Below are positions 54,890 through 64,000 of a DNA stretch of 64,000 bases, piece after piece. The notes below the pieces were generated by a model. It did not search any database, had not been told where the DNA came from, and saw nothing but the letters and a program-made list of their open reading frames with translations. This stretch comes from Clostridium puniceum (GTDB lineage: Bacteria > Bacillota > Clostridia > Clostridiales > Clostridiaceae): the NCBI RefSeq assembly GCF_002006345.1, contig NZ_LZZM01000089.1, forward strand, positions 25,286-89,285. The letters are read 5' to 3'. The position numbers and the translations under genes were made by a program. The number at the start of each line of letters is the position of its first letter. The stretch's first letter is position 1.

Positions 54890-56890
54890 TTATTGTGCTG
54901 AAGAATAGTAGTAGTTAGTTAAATTATTGTTATCCCAAGTGCCAGCATTATTTTTGAATGCCATGTTTAAATCGTAACTTCCAGATGGAATTGTAATTGT
55001 TGCTATCCATCTTCCATCAGATTGTTTAGTCATTGCTACATCTGTTGGAGCTTTGAAGTTATTGTATCCCCAATGTAACGTCATTGAAGATGCACTAGAG
55101 GCTAAACTTCCATTGTAGTATACAGTAGTTGTCTTATTAGCTGTTGGAGCTGGAGTAATTTGAACTGGTACTGATGATGACCACACTTGTAAGTGCCAGT
55201 CTTTTCCAGAATTATTATCCCAGTTAGATCCATTAGTAAAATCAAAATCTAATTTTGAAGCTGAGGTAGGAATAGTTATAGTACCTTTCCAAAAACCACT
55301 TGAATCTTTAGTCATAATAACATTAGTAACATTTGTCCAGCCGTTATATCCTAAGTGTAGTGAAACATTATTGGAATTAGCCAAAGAACCATTATAATAA
55401 ATGGTAAAGCTTTTACCTTGGACAAGGGTGCTACTATCGTAGTCTACTTTATAACCAGAGTGTGGTTTATAATCAGTTGTAGGTATTGGAGGTACAGTTG
55501 ATTCTGCATCATAAAGAACAACTACTGAGTAAGCAGGGATATTTCCAGAAATAGTTCCATTTGAAACTGTTAAAGTGCAATTTGCACTACCTTTATTAGT
55601 ATAAGTTCCATTTGCTAAGTTTGTAGCAGAATTAACATATGTGTTTCCTCCAGCATTTACTATTACGGTACCAGAAGTTCCTCTATCTATTAACATTGTT
55701 GTGTTATTGTTTGTCCATCTTAAATATTCGTTTTGTCCTACCATTGCATTATGGAATTTGTTGACTGCTATTACGTCAGAATCTTTCCAGAGTGGATCAC
55801 CTTCAGCTCCAATATTGCCAGTAGGTCTATCAAAGAATAAAGGTGTAGCGTTTGCACGAGCAGCAACCATAGCCCAACCAAGTTCTCTTTGAGTATTTGT
55901 TAAAGATTTACTTGATCCATCTTGATAAGTATCATGAGTTTCAAAAAAGTCTACTGCTTTAGTTGAATCGACTCCACCCCAATTAGTTCCAATTGAACTA
56001 AGATTTGTTGAAGTAATTGAATTTCTTACTGAACCACCAAAATTACTTGCTGAAACATTCATAAATGATTCGTAAGCCACTAGATTATCTACGTTCCCAT
56101 CTTGTAGAATTTCACCGTATAAAAATATATTGGATTTGTTGTGCAGATTACTTAGAACATTAGTCCAATAACTGCCAGCCCAAGATTGATTAGCATCTAG
56201 CCCAATAGTGGTTTCTATATGCTTAGCTGCATCAAAACGGAATCCATCAGCTCCTGCATCTATACATTGATTTAAAAATGCAATTGCTCTGTCTTGAATC
56301 ACTGGGTTTTGAGTATTTAAATCCGGCATACCGATGCCCTTTTGTGTTATATCATATCTGTTATTCCAATTATTACATTGTCCTTGGTTATGATATAAGC
56401 TAGAATCTTTAAAACTGGAATCAACCTTTGAATCTAATTGATCTGGATTTCCATTATTGGCCATATGATTCATTACTACATCAACAACAATTGAAATTCC
56501 ATATTTATCAGCTTCATCGCAAAGTGATTTAAAATCATCATAGCTTCCAAGTTGATCATTACCAATAGATTGGTTGGTCGGTTGATATAGTACCCACCAC
56601 CTACTTGGATCTTTAGTGGAATCTTTAGTTCCTTGTATAGGAGAAACTTGAACTGATTTATATCCTGCTGCAGCTATGTTTGGAAGTTCATTTTTTATAG
56701 TTGTAAAGGACCAGTCAAAAGCATGCAGAATAACTCCATCTTTAGTTTTTGATGGTAAATTAGTGTTATTGGCAGCATAAGCGATTGATGAAAAGTTACC
56801 ATTAATAAGATTTGCTGTAGGTATTGGAAGAAAGCTTAAGCTTAAAAATAAACTAGAAGCAATAAAGCCAGAAAGTAATTTTTTTTTCAT
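54890..56890 (-). CDS. Secreted alpha-amylase with two starch-binding modules
   Basis: 666 residues. The signal peptide runs to about residue 39 (AYA-A). GH13 catalytic domain: region I DVVMNH (137-142), region II GFRFDAAKH (216-224, nucleophile D220), acid/base E260 in IFLYGEI, and D320 in FFETHD. Two CBM25-type starch-binding modules follow (about 480-565 and 580-666), each with YYNGSLA, LH.GYN and W residues. It cleaves internal alpha-1,4 bonds of starch outside the cell. AAAGGAG precedes the ATG and a cre site lies 23 bases upstream of the start. Confidence 0.94.
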   Translation of the reverse strand: MKKKLLSGFIASSLFLSLSFLPIPTANLINGNFSSIAYAANNTNLPSKTKDGVILHAFDWSFTTIKNELPNIAAAGYKSVQVSPIQGTKDSTKDPSRWWVLYQPTNQSIGNDQLGSYDDFKSLCDEADKYGISIVVDVVMNHMANNGNPDQLDSKVDSSFKDSSLYHNQGQCNNWNNRYDITQKGIGMPDLNTQNPVIQDRAIAFLNQCIDAGADGFRFDAAKHIETTIGLDANQSWAGSYWTNVLSNLHNKSNIFLYGEILQDGNVDNLVAYESFMNVSASNFGGSVRNSITSTNLSSIGTNWGGVDSTKAVDFFETHDTYQDGSSKSLTNTQRELGWAMVAARANATPLFFDRPTGNIGAEGDPLWKDSDVIAVNKFHNAMVGQNEYLRWTNNNTTMLIDRGTSGTVIVNAGGNTYVNSATNLANGTYTNKGSANCTLTVSNGTISGNIPAYSVVVLYDAESTVPPIPTTDYKPHSGYKVDYDSSTLVQGKSFTIYYNGSLANSNNVSLHLGYNGWTNVTNVIMTKDSSGFWKGTITIPTSASKLDFDFTNGSNWDNNSGKDWHLQVWSSSVPVQITPAPTANKTTTVYYNGSLASSASSMTLHWGYNNFKAPTDVAMTKQSDGRWIATITIPSGSYDLNMAFKNNAGTWDNNNLTNYYYSSAQ

Positions 56891-57607
56891 TGATACACAC
56901 TCCTTTTAGTTATGCAAACGCTTGCAAAAAATGGTGAAAAATTTATGTTAAATGTTTACCTTTTAAATTATAAATTAAATCATCCCTCCTTTTTTATTAT
57001 AGTTTTAATTTATTGAGAACTCTTAAGTCTTATAAATGTAAAGGTATACTAAATAGACTAAGAGATAACTCCTAGGTTGGTTATTTTTGAAATAAAATAT
57101 TGGTAGTTAAAAACAATTAACCTGTTATTTTAAGATAAAAGTATTAAATATATAAATTGTAATTTATGTAAAAATTATATCATACGTGGAATGAAATTCA
57201 ATATAATTAATAAAATATGTGAACATTTACAAAAATGTAATTTTATAAGTTAGATTTATTTTGTATTTAAAGTTGTTAAGGTTTATATTTGTGAATATCC
57301 TTAACTTTAAATTGTTTTTTGTAAAAAGTATGTGAAGTTAATAATTTACAATAAGTTTAAGAGAAAGATTATTTGTTTTTTGACTTGAAATTATAAATTT
57401 ACTTTTATACAGCATAGCAGTAAAATTATTTTTGGTGTTTGTCAAATCACATGAAAAATTTTGGAGTATGTTGAAAATCTATGAAATAAGTGTGATAATA
57501 AAGAGTAATGCAGAAATTACTTTTAGTCGAACAAAAGAAAATATTGTTCTTTTGATAAAAGCTGCTTTAAAGATTAAGTTTGTTAAAAAGAGGGGGAAAA
57601 ATAAATT
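56891..57607. other. 717-base region between amylase and RsbW-like gene
   Basis: Apart from the cre site at 56913-56926, it holds A/T-rich sequence with a possible hairpin (GTTAAGG 57275-57281 with CCTTAAC 57299-57305, near-mirror A/T loop). A 71-codon open frame (57432-57647) overlaps the next gene and lacks a ribosome binding site; not accepted. Confidence 0.5.
56913..56926 (-). promoter_or_regulatory. cre site (CcpA operator) of amylase gene
   Basis: TGCAAACGCTTGCA, a palindrome on both strands, matches the cre consensus TGWNANCGNTNWCA. CcpA-mediated repression by preferred sugars is the established control of such amylases. Confidence 0.85.
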
Positions 57608-57991
57608 ATGTCGGAAACCAAGGGGGAAGTACTATTTTATGGAATAGATAATATTAGTGAAAAACTAGATGGTATTATTCAAACCTTAAATTTGAAAAAA
57701 CAATGTTTTGAGACAAAATTAATTATAATTGAAGCTGTTAATAATGCTTTTATCCATGGTAATAAAAAAGATAAAAACAAATCAATATGTATTAAATGGA
57801 AATTAGATAAGAATTTACTGAAAGTTTCAGTAACAGATTGTGGAGATGGAGTTGAAAAATTAATAAATTACAGTTGTAAAAATAATGATATTCTAGCTGA
57901 ATCTGGAAGAGGTTTGCAGATTATTAATTGTTATAGTGATTCAGTGGAGTTTAAAGGTAATTCTATAATTATGAAAAAGTATATCGCATAG
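57608..57991 (+). CDS. RsbW/SpoIIAB-like anti-sigma kinase
   Basis: 127 residues, GHKL ATPase fold. N box EAVNNAFIHGN, G1 box CGDGV and G2 box ESGRGLQI are present. Such kinases phosphorylate a STAS antagonist and bind a sigma factor or another target. It opens a module with a chemoreceptor (58060), STAS protein (60072) and PP2C phosphatase (60421). AGAGGGGG precedes the ATG. Confidence 0.88.
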   Translation: MSETKGEVLFYGIDNISEKLDGIIQTLNLKKQCFETKLIIIEAVNNAFIHGNKKDKNKSICIKWKLDKNLLKVSVTDCGDGVEKLINYSCKNNDILAESGRGLQIINCYSDSVEFKGNSIIMKKYIA

Positions 57992-58059
57992 AAAATGAAA
58001 TCAAATTAAGTGCACAAGTATGCTTTATTCAGCATTTTACATACTAAGGAGGCAAATCA

Positions 58060-60060
58060 ATGAAAATTTCGTTAAAGTTTAAATTAATAGCTGCATTTCT
58101 TATCCTTATTTCAGTTCCTATGGGGATTTTAGGATATAGTTCTTATAATATGGCAGCTAAATCTATACAAGCAACAGTTCAGCAACAATTAAAGGAACAG
58201 ACGGCTGATACATCTGCTTTAATTGAAAAAACTATACAATCAGTAAAATATTCCTTAAAAACAGCAAGTTTAAATCCTGAACTTGGTAAAGTTGCGAAAG
58301 ATTTAAATAAAGGCGATATTGATACAGCATTTGAATATATTAAGAATGTTCAAAAAGAGAACCAAGATTATATGGAAGTATTAATTATTACAGATGCTTA
58401 TGGGAAAGTAGTCATGGATAGTCAAATAAAAGATAATGATGTAGATTTAAGTGACCGTGATTACATGAAAAAAGCACTTAGTACTGGAAAAGAAACTGTT
58501 AGTGAAGTACTAACATCTAGATTTACAGGAAATCCTGCTATATTTATAGTTTATCCACTTAAAGATGGTGATAAGATTATTGGAACTTTAGTTGGTAGTA
58601 TAAAATTTGAAAGTATTTCCACTTACGCATCTAAGGTAAAGGTTGGAGAAAATGGATATGCATACATGATTGATAAAAATGGATTAATTGTTTATCATCC
58701 AGATGCTAGCAAGATTTTAAAAGAAAATGCAAGTGATAAGGCAAATGATGAATTTAAACTTATAATTGATCAAATGAAAGCAGGAAAAGCTTCAGAGGCC
58801 TTTTACACTTATAATAACGTTTATAAATATACAGTTTTCCAGCCAGTTGATAATTGGGTTATTGCAGTGACAGCAAATTATAACGAATATATGGCATCAG
58901 CAATAGGTATTAGAAATAATACTATAATAATTGTTATAATATCAATAATTATTGCTATGGCATGTGCTTATTTATATTCAACTATGGGAATAATTAATCC
59001 TATTAAAAAACTAGAAAAGTTAATGAGACAAGCTGGTGATGGAAATTTAACTGTTCGCATTAATATAACTAGTAAGGATGAAATAGAGGAGCTTGGTAAT
59101 TCCTTTAATGATATGATAAAGCATCAAGAAGAAATAGTAAAAAGTGTAAGGGGGGCTGCAGAGCAGTTAAATGCAGCTTCAGAAGAAATGGCAGCTTCTT
59201 CTGAGGAAATTAGTGCTACAACAGAAGAAGTTACTGCAACTATTAATCAAGTAGCGCAGGATGCAGAAAAGCAGAATGCATCTATTGTAGATGTTTCAGG
59301 AGTTTTAGTACAATTAGCAAGTCTTGTTCAATTGGCACAAAACAGAGCTAAATTTACAAGTTCAAATGCTGCCAATACTATGACTGTTGCGGATAGAGGA
59401 CGTGAAAAGGTAGAAGAAACAGTAAAAGCAATGAATATTATAAGCATGGGAAGTGAAGAAACTTCAAAGGCACTTGAGGCGGTTAATAGTTTATCAGTTA
59501 AAGTTGGTGGAATTATAACTACTATAAATGCAATTGCAGAACAAACTAATCTTTTGGCTTTAAATGCAGCCATAGAAGCTGCTAGAGCTGGAGAGCATGG
59601 TAAAGGCTTTAGCGTAGTTGCTGATGAAGTACGTAAATTATCAGAGGAATCAAATGATAGAGCAAAAGAAATAAATGATTTAGTTAGTGAAATGATGCAG
59701 CAAATAAAAAACGCAGTAACAGCAATGGGAAGAGCTAAAAATGAAGTTAGTAATGGAGTTACAATAGTATCAGAAACCGATAAAGCTTTCGTTAATATAA
59801 TGGAAGCTATAGAAAATATAACTGGACATGTTAATGAGATTCTTGACATTACAGGTGATGAAGTTGCATCTTCAGATAAAGTAGTTAAGCTTATTAATGA
59901 AATAGCCACAATAACAGAAAGTAATTCTGCAAATAGTGAAAATGTGTCATTAGCAGCAGAGGAACAAGCTAGTGCAATAAATAACTTAACAGCGACAGCA
60001 GAAGAAACAAGTGCTATGGCAGAGGAATTAACTAAACTTGTAGAAAGATTTGAAATATGA
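58060..60060 (+). CDS. Methyl-accepting chemotaxis protein with dCache sensor
   Basis: 666 residues. First membrane segment about 8-30, extracellular double-Cache sensor (about 35-280, with [42 protein letters not shown] signature), second segment about 288-308, HAMP (about 310-362), cytoplasmic coiled coil with the tip sequence [23 protein letters not shown]. It would direct CheA, probably in response to small organic ligands. Here it lies between an anti-sigma kinase and a STAS/PP2C pair. AAGGAGG precedes the ATG. Confidence 0.93.
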   Translation: MKISLKFKLIAAFLILISVPMGILGYSSYNMAAKSIQATVQQQLKEQTADTSALIEKTIQSVKYSLKTASLNPELGKVAKDLNKGDIDTAFEYIKNVQKENQDYMEVLIITDAYGKVVMDSQIKDNDVDLSDRDYMKKALSTGKETVSEVLTSRFTGNPAIFIVYPLKDGDKIIGTLVGSIKFESISTYASKVKVGENGYAYMIDKNGLIVYHPDASKILKENASDKANDEFKLIIDQMKAGKASEAFYTYNNVYKYTVFQPVDNWVIAVTANYNEYMASAIGIRNNTIIIVIISIIIAMACAYLYSTMGIINPIKKLEKLMRQAGDGNLTVRINITSKDEIEELGNSFNDMIKHQEEIVKSVRGAAEQLNAASEEMAASSEEISATTEEVTATINQVAQDAEKQNASIVDVSGVLVQLASLVQLAQNRAKFTSSNAANTMTVADRGREKVEETVKAMNIISMGSEETSKALEAVNSLSVKVGGIITTINAIAEQTNLLALNAAIEAARAGEHGKGFSVVADEVRKLSEESNDRAKEINDLVSEMMQQIKNAVTAMGRAKNEVSNGVTIVSETDKAFVNIMEAIENITGHVNEILDITGDEVASSDKVVKLINEIATITESNSANSENVSLAAEEQASAINNLTATAEETSAMAEELTKLVERFEI

Positions 60061-60071
60061 GGTGAAGGATA

Positions 60072-60356
60072 ATGGAAAACAATGTTATGATTAATATACC
60101 TAAAGATTTTGTCGTGGAGGAAGTAGCTACATTTAGAATAGAAATAAATAAGTTAATGGAGGATAGAAATAAAAACTTTATCTTTAATTTTAGTGAATGT
60201 AATTTCATTGACAGCACTGGACTTGGAGCATTAGTATCAATTTATAAAAAATGTGTTGAAAAAGGGGGAAGCATAAAATTAAAAGCACTAAATCCAGAAG
60301 TAGAAAAGTTATTTAAATTAACAAGATTAGATAAAGTATTTGAAATATGTCCATAA
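60072..60356 (+). CDS. STAS-domain anti-sigma factor antagonist
   Basis: 94 residues, SpoIIAA/RsbV-like. The phosphorylation site serine is in FIDSTGLGALVSI. It is phosphorylated by the RsbW-like kinase and dephosphorylated by the PP2C protein, releasing the kinase's target. Starts 11 bases after the chemoreceptor, so surely cotranscribed. Confidence 0.92.
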   Translation: MENNVMINIPKDFVVEEVATFRIEINKLMEDRNKNFIFNFSECNFIDSTGLGALVSIYKKCVEKGGSIKLKALNPEVEKLFKLTRLDKVFEICP

Positions 60357-60420
60357 ATATATAATAGGTGACTGGAATTTTTAAAAACAGTAAAATTCAG
60401 TTGAAAGGACATTTTGAATT

Positions 60421-61854
60421 ATGTATAAAAGAATGCAAGATGCAGCAATATTAGAAAAAGAATTAAATGGTATACTAAATGGTATTCCAGATGTAATAAA
60501 AGTATATAATCCTGATTACACAATCGCATTTTTCAATGAAGCAGGCTATGATTTTTATAATAGAAACCTAGAACACGTAAAAGGGAAAATGTGTTATGAA
60601 GTTTTAGGAAGGAAAGATAAATGTCTAGATTGTTCCTTTGATGAGGTTGTAGAAAATAAGCAAATGATTACACGAGAGAGATATATTCCTGAATTAAATA
60701 AGTTTATGGATGTTTGTTATAATCCAGTATTAGACGATGATGGAAAGGTATTATTTATTGTTGAAAGATTAAGAGATATTACTGAAAAAAAGATTTTAGA
60801 TAAGATACTAAAAGACAGTAAAGAAAAATACAAACAAATTATAAATAATTCTCCTGATGCTATACTTATTATAGTAGATAACAAGATTGTTTTAGTAAAT
60901 TATGAGGCTTGCAATTTACTTGGATTAGAATATAGTAAGATTATTGATAGCAATGTATATAAGCATTTCCCCCTAAAGTATAGGAAAGCTTTGCATAAAC
61001 GATTTAGAAATATACTGTTACAAAAAAGAATAAAAGATACTTATGATTATGAATTTGATTTATTGAAAAATAAAAAAAGTAATTTAGAAGTAAGTTGTAG
61101 TTATATGTTATATGATGGCAGACCAGCTATATTAGCAGCCATGAGAGATGTTACTGATATGAAGCAAGAGCTAAACAGGGCTGCTAAACTTCAAAGGAAG
61201 AATTTGCAGAACAGTTTTCCTTGTGAAGAATATTACAGCATAGAAAGTGTATACATACCTGCAAACATGATTAGTGGTGATTTTTATAGAATTTACAAAG
61301 CAAGTGAAAATGCAATTGTGGGAATAGTTATAGATGTTAGAGGAAAAGGAATCTCAGCGGCTCTTAATATATCAGCCTTAGACGTGTTATTCCTTCAAGA
61401 AATTGCTGTTTATAGTGAACCAATTGATATAGTTAACAGCTTAAATAAAAAATTGGTCAGCTATTATGAAGAAAATTATATTGCGGTATGCTGCTTTAGT
61501 ATGGATTTTAATAAGAAAGAACTTAAAGTAGTTGGAGCAGGAATGAATAGATTCATTTTTCAAAAGAAGGATGAAAAAGTAGAAGAAAAGATTGTTGAAG
61601 GACCTTTTTTAGGAATGTTTGAGAATAGTGATTTTTCGGAACAGATAATATCTTTTGATTCAGGTGATAAAGTTTTCTTTGTATCTGATGGTTTAGACTT
61701 TATATTTGATGAGGATAAGGTGATACAAGGATATATGGGAGATGTTGATATAGCTAAGTTTAAAGCTTATATAGATGAATTTTTAGAAGATACCAGGTTA
61801 GAGGTTGGGAAGTTGGAAGATGATTCTACTATGATTGCAATGGAGATAAAGTGA
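60421..61854 (+). CDS. PAS-PP2C (SpoIIE-type) phosphatase
   Basis: 477 residues. First PAS (about 10-125) has a cysteine set (CYEVLGRKDKCLDC); second PAS is about 135-245; the SpoIIE/RsbU-like PP2C domain (about 270-477) has metal-binding Asp in SGDFY, IDVRGKG and DDSTM. It should dephosphorylate the STAS protein in response to the PAS signal. The start has a ribosome binding site GAAAGGA. The cysteine PAS may sense redox state or a metal centre, an inference. Confidence 0.87.
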   Translation: MYKRMQDAAILEKELNGILNGIPDVIKVYNPDYTIAFFNEAGYDFYNRNLEHVKGKMCYEVLGRKDKCLDCSFDEVVENKQMITRERYIPELNKFMDVCYNPVLDDDGKVLFIVERLRDITEKKILDKILKDSKEKYKQIINNSPDAILIIVDNKIVLVNYEACNLLGLEYSKIIDSNVYKHFPLKYRKALHKRFRNILLQKRIKDTYDYEFDLLKNKKSNLEVSCSYMLYDGRPAILAAMRDVTDMKQELNRAAKLQRKNLQNSFPCEEYYSIESVYIPANMISGDFYRIYKASENAIVGIVIDVRGKGISAALNISALDVLFLQEIAVYSEPIDIVNSLNKKLVSYYEENYIAVCCFSMDFNKKELKVVGAGMNRFIFQKKDEKVEEKIVEGPFLGMFENSDFSEQIISFDSGDKVFFVSDGLDFIFDEDKVIQGYMGDVDIAKFKAYIDEFLEDTRLEVGKLEDDSTMIAMEIK

Positions 61855-61881
61855 TTATAATTTAATTGCTGAATTTTTCTT

Positions 61882-61926
61882 GGTAGTGTAGTTGGGGAAG
61901 GGATTATGATAGTTGTCTACACTGCC
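61882..61926. other. 10-bp inverted repeat upstream of ssrA
   Basis: GGTAGTGTAG (61882-61891) and CTACACTGCC (61917-61926), one wobble pair. No T-run follows. It could end the phosphatase transcript or be a leader element. Confidence 0.4.
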
Positions 61927-62019
61927 GCTAGATTCAATAATATAAGTTTACCTTTTAAAAATTATTTAGTTAAAATAATTTTAGAATTATCAAGAACCAT
62001 AATTACAAAAATGTGCTAT

Positions 62020-62048
62020 TTGACATAGTTAAGAGAATGAGATAGAAT
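62020..62048 (+). promoter_or_regulatory. Promoter of ssrA
   Basis: TTGACA (62020-62025), 17-base spacer, TAGAAT (62043-62048). Transcription would start about 50 bases before the mature tmRNA 5' end. Confidence 0.8.
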
Positions 62049-62108
62049 AGTTTATACGAGATGAACATTCTTTGAAAAATGAATATGTTATTAAACCATC
62101 TTAAACCT

Positions 62109-62466
62109 GGGGGCGTTTTGGCTTCGACGGGGGTGGGATAGGGTTTGTTAAGCGAGTCGAGGGACGCATGGAGCCTCGTTAATAAAGTATGCATTAAATG
62201 TAAACGCAGAAGATAATTTTGCATTAGCAGCTTAGTTTAAAGCTGTTCATCAGCCCAGGTTGCCTACGGCTTGGATCACTGGTGTCATTTAAGTGGGAAA
62301 CGAAGTTTAGCAAAGCTTTGAGCTAAAGGGGTATTAATGAAGCTACCGGAAAGTATAGCCTGTCTAAGGGCGATGCTTTTGGGGAATCTTAAAACTTAGA
62401 CTGCACTCGGAGAAAGGCAAATTCAGCTGCTTTCGGACAGGGGTTCGATACCCCTCGCCTCCACCA
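62109..62466 (+). ncRNA. ssrA: tmRNA
   Basis: 358 bases. Acceptor stem GGGGGCG (62109-62115) pairs with CGCCTCC (62456-62462) and the CCA end is encoded. The T-arm GGGTTCGATACCC and conserved 5' TGGCTTCGACGG are present. The tag frame resumes at GCA (62206) and reads A-E-D-N-F-A-L-A-A then TAG (62233-62235), a clostridial-type degradation tag. It frees stalled ribosomes with SmpB (16550). Confidence 0.97.
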
Positions 62467-62846
62467 AATAAGAACTAGAATTTTGATACAATGGAAAGCC
62501 CTTGGATTCAAGGAGTTTTGTTGTTTCTTGGGACGAACTGTGGCAGAAAATTTTGAGTTCTGAGCTTAGATTTATAGAGTTTTGTGTTGGACATGCACAC
62601 CCTTGATTCTTTTTGAATTAGGGGTGTGCATTTTTTGTTAGGGTGTGCACTTTTTAGCGAAAATAATATTTATGAAAAATAGAGTTATAAACGTGTCATT
62701 TGTGATTGTCCAAATTGAAATTTTTATTTTAAGAAGTTATATAGTAAGTTATAATTAAAATAAAATGTGATAAGAATTTGTAATATAAAATAGAAATGTA
62801 AATAAAGAATAAGATTCTAGTATTTAATATAAAGGAGCTGATTCAA
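62467..62846. other. Gene-free spacer after ssrA
   Basis: Contains the terminator at 62594-62636 and a partial copy of its right arm (AGGGTGTGCA, near 62641). No integrase or open frame with ribosome binding site is seen, so no sign of an integrated element at the tmRNA end within this window. Confidence 0.6.
62594..62636 (+). terminator. Terminator downstream of ssrA
   Basis: TGCACACCC (62594-62602) pairs with GGGTGTGCA (62622-62630), GATTC/GAAT adds inner pairs, then six T. Confidence 0.88.
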
Positions 62847-63092
62847 ATGAAATGGCAGGAAGTTAGAGAAATGTATCCAAATCAATTTATTAAATTTGAA
62901 ATCGTAGAATACCATGAAGATGAGAAAACTAAATATGTTGATGAAGTTGCAGTGATAAAAGCAATAAAAGATGGCAGAGAAGCTATGAAGGAATTTACAA
63001 AATGCAAAAATGGTCAACTAGTGTATAGCACAGAAAATGAAAGCATTGTTATAGAGAAAATTAAACATATTGGAATTAGAAGGAGTATATAA
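62847..63092 (+). CDS. Small hypothetical protein preceding retropepsin
   Basis: 81 residues: MKWQEVREMYPNQFIKFEIV opens it, a mixed alpha/beta small protein rich in Lys, Glu and Val. AAAGGAG precedes the ATG. The stop overlaps the start of the protease gene (TAATG), so both are translated together. It may be a partner or substrate of the protease. I do not recognise the family. Confidence 0.75.
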   Translation: MKWQEVREMYPNQFIKFEIVEYHEDEKTKYVDEVAVIKAIKDGREAMKEFTKCKNGQLVYSTENESIVIEKIKHIGIRRSI

Positions 63093-63487
63093 TGAAAACA
63101 AAAATACAAATAAAAAATGGATTACTATATACTTCTATAAAATTGGGGCATGAAGGAAATTGTGTTATTATCGATGATGTAATTATTGATACGGGAGCAT
63201 TTCATACAATAATAACTACAGATTTTTTAGATGATATGGGAGCAGAATTTTCAAATGAAGATAAACTTATAGAAGCTTCAGGTTATGGAGGAGCTTCTAG
63301 TTATGCAGTGAGGAAAAGAATTGATTCAATTGATTGTAATGGAATTAGAATTCATGATTTTAAAATAGACTTTGGGGAAATTGATCCAAATGAAAAAGTT
63401 AACGGATTATTGGGATTAGATTTTTTAAGAGAAGCAGGTATTATAATAGATTTAGTTGATTTGGTAATATATGCAAAGGAGATATAA
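63092..63487 (+). CDS. Retropepsin-like aspartic protease
   Basis: 131 residues. The catalytic motif is IIDTGAFHT (D33-T34-G35-A36) and the flap/hydrophobic end GLLGLDFLREAGIIIDL. The size fits a single-domain retroviral-type protease that works as a dimer. Typical bacterial members (gag-polyprotein protease-like) are cytoplasmic with unknown substrates. Cotranslated with the 81-residue protein before it. Confidence 0.85.
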   Translation: MKTKIQIKNGLLYTSIKLGHEGNCVIIDDVIIDTGAFHTIITTDFLDDMGAEFSNEDKLIEASGYGGASSYAVRKRIDSIDCNGIRIHDFKIDFGEIDPNEKVNGLLGLDFLREAGIIIDLVDLVIYAKEI

Positions 63488-63603
63488 ATTTATAATGTTC
63501 CCAAACACTTTTCACGTTGAGACAGTTGTTAAGCTAGTACGTAAATAGGCTGATATCAAAGGGTTTCAAGGTTTTTAGAAAATTAGATAATGTGTTTTAT
63601 ATG

Positions 63604-63632
63604 TTCCCCAAAGTTACTTTGGGGAATTTTTT
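63604..63632 (+). terminator. Terminator after retropepsin gene
   Basis: TTCCCCAAAG (63604-63613) pairs exactly with CTTTGGGGAA (63617-63626), three-base loop, six T. Confidence 0.92.
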
Positions 63633-63993
63633 AGTTTAGGGGGTCTAACTTTTACGCAGAAATAGGGATATTTGCATTAAGGTTTGGATTTTGCGAAATT
63701 GTATGGGAGATTAGGAAAAATACCTTAACTAATCTAAGTAAAAAATAGCAGTATAGAAATATAAGGATAAAAATATAGTTGATTAGAATTATTGAGAACA
63801 GATAATGCTTGTGATTTTTTTGTGTGGTAAAATATATATGGAATGAAGAAATATGTAAGAATATAGTATACAACTATAATAGTGCAAAAATGCTTGAATA
63901 ATTTTACAAATGAATAAAATAAAAAACATTTATGATAAATCCTTGTTATAATTGAGTTTGTACACAAAAATGACAGCAAGGAGCTATACATAA
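63633..63993. other. Gene-free A/T-rich region at right end
   Basis: No open frame with a ribosome binding site is found. A possible -10 (TATAAT, 63947-63952) precedes the start of the next gene. Confidence 0.5.
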
Positions 63994-64000
63994 ATGTTTC
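63994..64000 (+). CDS. Possible start of a gene cut by the window end
   Basis: ATG at 63994 with AAGGAG about ten bases upstream; only two codons are inside. No product can be named. Confidence 0.3.

Noticed and set aside
57432..57647. 71-codon open frame before the RsbW-like gene
   Set aside because: No ribosome binding site, no recognisable protein pattern, overlaps the start of the real gene in another frame.
59328..59909. 193-codon minus-strand open frame inside the chemoreceptor
   Set aside because: Mirror of the low-complexity helical signalling domain; no start signals.
62109..62846. Integration site of a mobile element at the tmRNA 3' end
   Set aside because: No integrase or repeated copy of the tmRNA end is seen to the right in this window.

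Overview
The window is very AT-rich, with dense genes, short A/T-rich intergenic spacers, strong AGGAGG-type ribosome binding sites and many T-tailed hairpin terminators. With the protein families seen (NfnAB, clostridial-type tmRNA and SmpB, Agr-like peptide signalling, spore-former style regulators), this points to a Clostridium sensu stricto (cluster I) chromosome, probably close to the solvent-forming C. beijerinckii group. The species is an inference. No phage, transposase, CRISPR, tRNA or rRNA gene is visible; this is ordinary core and accessory chromosome.

Layout. 0-5.5 kb: an iron alcohol dehydrogenase and an amino-acid ABC transporter, each preceded by a copy of one promoter/palindrome element and a leader hairpin; then a KDG-permease-like carrier. 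6-12.7 kb: two tandem PucR-type regulators, a class III (GABA-type) aminotransferase, and a translationally overlapping pair of aspartoacylase-like proteins, the second lacking its zinc ligands. 13-17 kb: lipoprotein, RNase R, SmpB. 17.3-20 kb: SAM riboswitch and metNIQ. 20-26.4 kb: DUF1232 protein, RNase HI with a hybrid-binding domain, small YtxH-like protein, twin XRE-TPR regulators, CBS protein. 26.5-29.4 kb: ClpB behind a CtsR box. 29.6-35 kb: ECF S component, PspC protein, TPP riboswitch with thiSFGHE. 35-39.9 kb: TtcA-like protein, small proteins, a PAS/GGDEF/EAL protein, a tRNA-Trp T-box with trpP, a polysaccharide deacetylase.

40-46.3 kb: a 1764-residue pseudokinase-like/ATPase/TPR/GAF/GGDEF protein, a small prealbumin-fold protein, dUTPase. 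47.3-50.9 kb: an agr-like quorum-sensing locus with two AgrC-like kinases, AgrB and a 41-residue AgrD in which the usual ring cysteine is replaced by serine; no response regulator lies nearby. 51-53.5 kb: NfnAB. 54-56.9 kb: YczE-type membrane protein and a secreted alpha-amylase with two starch-binding modules under a cre site. 57.6-61.9 kb: a RsbW-like kinase, a chemoreceptor, a STAS antagonist and a PAS-PP2C phosphatase in one apparent operon. 62.1 kb: ssrA (tmRNA), then a small protein overlapping a retropepsin-like protease.

The most interesting parts are the serine-ring agr locus with two kinases, the chemoreceptor embedded in a partner-switching module, the giant diguanylate cyclase, the active/dead deacylase pair, and the shared operator in front of the dehydrogenase and the amino-acid transporter. 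Functions are read from motifs by eye; no database search was possible.
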